Source: Candidatus Woesearchaeota archaeon
GTDB lineage: Archaea; Nanobdellota; Nanobdellia; Woesearchaeales; UBA11576
DNA length: 6,947 nucleotides
Assembly: GCA_027083015.1 (NCBI GenBank)
Contig: JALWQS010000015.1
Coordinates: forward strand, 1,926-8,872
Reading direction: 5' to 3'
Part shown: positions 4,841-6,947 of the stretch, in pieces
Position numbering within the stretch: position 1 is the first letter of the stretch
Layout: every line of letters starts with the position of its first letter
The notes under the pieces: model-generated
The model's input: the letters and a program-made list of their open reading frames with translations, nothing else
Databases searched by the model: none
Told to the model about the DNA's origin: nothing
Program-made: the position numbers and the translations under genes

Positions 4841-6880
4841 ATGGGTTTTGTTTCGAGAAAAAGAGGTTTTTTTAGAGGTAAAAGGGCTAATATGCTGCAT
4901 GAGATATACTTCTTTATATTTCAGCTTATCCTTGTTTTTCTTGTGATGATCGCTTTGTTCGCTTTCATCAATAATGTCGCTACTGATCTTGGCTTTGAGA
5001 AGCGTTTTACTTCTATTGACATGGCTCTTCTTTCTACTGCTCTTTTTTACACGCCCGGTATTGTCAAGCATACCTATTTTCCTTTGGAGTTTAAGGTCAA
5101 GGATTCTATCAAGAGTGTTGAAGCTAAGTTTTTTAAGTCTGAGGTTGCTATCAAGGATAAGGATAATGATCTTCTGACTGAGTACTGGTTCCTTTCTGAT
5201 CTTTCTATGGATGAGTTTGTGGATCGTACTGATATTGGTGGTGTGAGAAAGACCGTTGATGTTCCGATACTCGGTAAGATCAAGATGGTTGTTCCTCGTG
5301 CTGTGACTTTCTACAAGGCGGGTCGTACTATTTCTTTCAGTGAGCGTGATACGAATGCTTATCAGCTTGTGTGTCCTGTTGTGAACACGACTGTCAAGGG
5401 TTGGGAGTCTAAGAAGGTTTTTCTTGCTCTTGTGAATTCTAAGAGGGATGATCCTGCTTCTCGTATTGCTAATGTTCTTGTCTCTCAATTCCCCCGTTTT
5501 AGCATGAACTCTGCCTTGAGAGGTTCTGCTTCATTGGATCTTGCTTCTAAGATTAGCGGTATTGATGCTGGTAGTGACCTTGTCATCGCTATCGGTTCTT
5601 CTGGCGAGACTAAGGAACTTGGCGGTCTGGTCGTCTATATCCCTATTGATGATGCTATTCTTAAGAGCAGGAAGCTTGCTTGTCTTATCATAAATCATCT
5701 TCTCACTCCTGAGTCTGCTGTTCTTTATGCTCAGGTAATGCCTGTTGATCCTAAAAAGATCAGTTCTGATTCTCCTCTTGCTGTCTTTAAGGAAAAGAAT
5801 CGTCCTGATCAGGCTATGGTCTTTATTGATATGGGTCGTTTTTCTAAGGAGCAGGTCCAGGTCAGGAATTTTGCTCAGGCTCTTGAGGAAGCGGTTCAGC
5901 ATTATTATGGTAAGCGTTCTCGTGAGCATGTTTCTGGTCCTACGGTCAGTGTTTCTTATTCTTTGATGTCTCAGGCTGCTGGTACTCCTGGTGCTCCTGA
6001 TCTTTTTTCCTCTCCTTCTCAGTCGTCTTCTGGTTCTGGCGCTACATTTGTTTCCCAATCTTCTGCTCCTGCTGCTGATGTTAAGCCTTTCGGTAAGGTT
6101 GTTGATGGTATCAAGGTTAATTCCGACTGGGGCGAGATCACTCTTGATCCTGATAAGATCTGTCCTTCTGACCTTTGTGATGACAAGCGTTTTGATGCTA
6201 TAAGTTATGCTGATAATCCTCGTAAGCAGATAACTATCCATACGACTGTGGGCACGAGTAAGGAGAATGTTGCTGATTTTTTTAAGAATAGGTTTAAGAG
6301 TAAAGGATCTAGGATCGGTACGAATTACATCTTGGGCAGGGATGGCCGTTACATATATTTTATTTCTGAGAACCGGATTGCTGCTCATGCTCCTGGTACT
6401 GTTAATGGTTTGAGGCCTAATCGTAATGCGTTATCTATTGAGATATCTAATGCTGAGAACGAATGTAAGAAGATCTGTGTTAAGAAATATGATTTTTGTC
6501 CTCCTTCTGCTTGTCAGAGGGTTCCTCCTGAACAGTTGGCTACTCTTACTCCTCAGGAGATAAAGTTTTGGGGCGAGAATAATGTTAAGAATGGTTATTA
6601 TGAGGTCTTCCCTGCTGTTCAGCTTAAGTCTTTGTTGAAGCTTGTGTGTGAGATGGCCATTCGTTATCAGATTCCTGCTCATCAGATCTTTCGCCATCTT
6701 GATGCTTCCATGGCTCGTGGTAAAGGTCATAATGATCCTGGTCCTATGTTTCCTTTTAGGAAGTGGCATAAGAATGTTGTTAGTTGTATCCAGCAGTATA
6801 ATGAACAGGTTGGTGCTTTGGGAAGTCCTGGCTCTTCTGCCTCTCCTCAGCCCTCTGGTGTGGCGGTTCAGCAGGCTTGA
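4841..6880 (+). CDS. Membrane-anchored zinc N-acetylmuramoyl-L-alanine amidase-like surface protein (Amidase_2/PGRP fold)
   Basis: The protein has 679 aa from ATG 4841; an in-frame TTG at 4802 is rejected because it lies upstream of the TATA box. Residues 1-16 are basic (RKRGFFRGKRA), with a class III-like site before Asn17, Glu21 at +5, and a helix to about 43. Residues 50-370 are a long predicted extracellular region I cannot assign. A Ser/Gly/Pro linker lies at about 380-415. Residues 455-645 match the Amidase_2/PGRP fold: IHTT (His467), NYILGRDGRYIY, AAHAPG (His516), LSIEIS (Glu534), RHLD (His619) and HNDPGP (Asp632). His467, His619 and Asp632 correspond to the AmpD zinc ligands and Glu534 to its catalytic Glu, so an active enzyme cleaving the MurNAc-L-Ala bond is predicted. 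The AmpD Lys two before the Asp is His630 here. A Cys-bearing insert (Cys542, 546, 553, 558) and Cys441/446 suggest disulfides. Anchoring outside the cell suggests a non-self wall target. Confidence 0.88.
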   Translation: MGFVSRKRGFFRGKRANMLHEIYFFIFQLILVFLVMIALFAFINNVATDLGFEKRFTSIDMALLSTALFYTPGIVKHTYFPLEFKVKDSIKSVEAKFFKSEVAIKDKDNDLLTEYWFLSDLSMDEFVDRTDIGGVRKTVDVPILGKIKMVVPRAVTFYKAGRTISFSERDTNAYQLVCPVVNTTVKGWESKKVFLALVNSKRDDPASRIANVLVSQFPRFSMNSALRGSASLDLASKISGIDAGSDLVIAIGSSGETKELGGLVVYIPIDDAILKSRKLACLIINHLLTPESAVLYAQVMPVDPKKISSDSPLAVFKEKNRPDQAMVFIDMGRFSKEQVQVRNFAQALEEAVQHYYGKRSREHVSGPTVSVSYSLMSQAAGTPGAPDLFSSPSQSSSGSGATFVSQSSAPAADVKPFGKVVDGIKVNSDWGEITLDPDKICPSDLCDDKRFDAISYADNPRKQITIHTTVGTSKENVADFFKNRFKSKGSRIGTNYILGRDGRYIYFISENRIAAHAPGTVNGLRPNRNALSIEISNAENECKKICVKKYDFCPPSACQRVPPEQLATLTPQEIKFWGENNVKNGYYEVFPAVQLKSLLKLVCEMAIRYQIPAHQIFRHLDASMARGKGHNDPGPMFPFRKWHKNVVSCIQQYNEQVGALGSPGSSASPQPSGVAVQQA

Positions 6881-6888
6881 CGGTTTTG

Positions 6889-6947
6889 ATGTTTGTGTTT
6901 GTGAAGAAGATGAAAAGATACTTGAAGGTCAAGACCTTGAATTCCGG
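6889..6947 (+). CDS. Possible start of a further gene (3'-truncated by window edge)
   Basis: From ATG 6889, 8 nt after the amidase stop, the frame stays open to the window end and gives a short basic N-terminus (MFVFVKKMKRYLKVKTLNS). GTG 6901 and ATG 6910 are alternative starts. Basic residues before an expected helix would fit another signal-anchored protein of this cluster, but only 19 codons are visible and no good ribosome-binding site is seen. Treat as tentative. Confidence 0.35.
   Translation, partial: MFVFVKKMKRYLKVKTLNS

Noticed and set aside
4745..5488. 247-aa reverse-strand open frame
   Set aside because: It lies antisense to the start of the amidase gene, and its product is rich in Arg/Ser/Ile/Asn/Thr with no domain pattern. 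The + frame has a clear signal helix, promoter and downstream catalytic domain.
5531..6388. 285-aa reverse-strand open frame
   Set aside because: It is a shadow of the amidase frame, caused by the strong preference for T-ending codons on the + strand; the product is low-complexity Arg/Ser/Leu/Ile with no recognisable motif.
1..6947. tRNA, rRNA, CRISPR repeats, insertion sequence ends
   Set aside because: No cloverleaf-like segment, no regularly spaced direct repeats, no transposase frame and no terminal inverted repeats were found on reading both strands.

Overview
The window reads as a piece of an archaeal genome, most likely a DPANN-type archaeon (Woesearchaeota/Pacearchaeota-like). The evidence is indirect. 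Promoter-like sites have the archaeal BRE/TATA form (for example CGAAAG followed by TTTATATA). Ribosome-binding sites are of the GGAGG/GGTGAT type. Nearly every protein starts with an archaeal class III (pilin/archaellin-type) signal peptide: a short basic stretch, a Lys/Arg-Gly/Ala/Ser site, then a single hydrophobic helix. There is no marker gene, so the taxonomic call is inference. Everything real lies on the + strand. Reverse-strand open frames are shadows. No RNA gene, CRISPR array or mobile element was seen.

Layout. (1) 2-355 is the 3' end of a gene whose product has a Gly/Ala-rich membrane region. (2) 361-1287 is a membrane-anchored Cys-containing protein with a CWW...CxxC core and a C-terminal glycine-zipper hairpin; its tail may be related to that of gene 1. 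(3) After a probable promoter near 1348-1358 come a 52-aa pilin-like miniprotein (1402-1560) and a 178-aa protein whose signal has a +1 Phe and +5 Glu, as in type IV pilins and pseudopilins (1570-2106). (4) A second, stronger promoter (2133-2147) precedes five tandem small proteins (2201-3811). Each has a class III signal helix and an extracellular Cys-rich module ending in an adjacent Cys-Cys pair. They are followed by a 306-aa protein with 18 cysteines (3814-4734). (5) A T-rich gap carries a TATA box about 25-30 nt before the start of a 679-aa protein (4841-6880). That protein has a class III-like N-terminal anchor, a long extracellular region, a Ser/Pro/Gly linker and a complete zinc amidase domain (Amidase_2/PGRP fold, N-acetylmuramoyl-L-alanine amidase type). 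(6) The last 59 bases may begin another gene.

How the genes may work together (inference). The cluster looks like a set of envelope proteins processed by an archaeal prepilin peptidase. They could be minor pilins or surface subunits carrying disulfide-rich knobs, together with one anchored murein-hydrolase-like enzyme. Archaea do not make bacterial peptidoglycan, so the amidase may act on, or bind, the wall of another cell. A contact or attack appendage of an epibiotic or bacterivorous archaeon is a coherent but untested hypothesis. No assembly ATPase, platform protein or prepilin peptidase is visible in this window.
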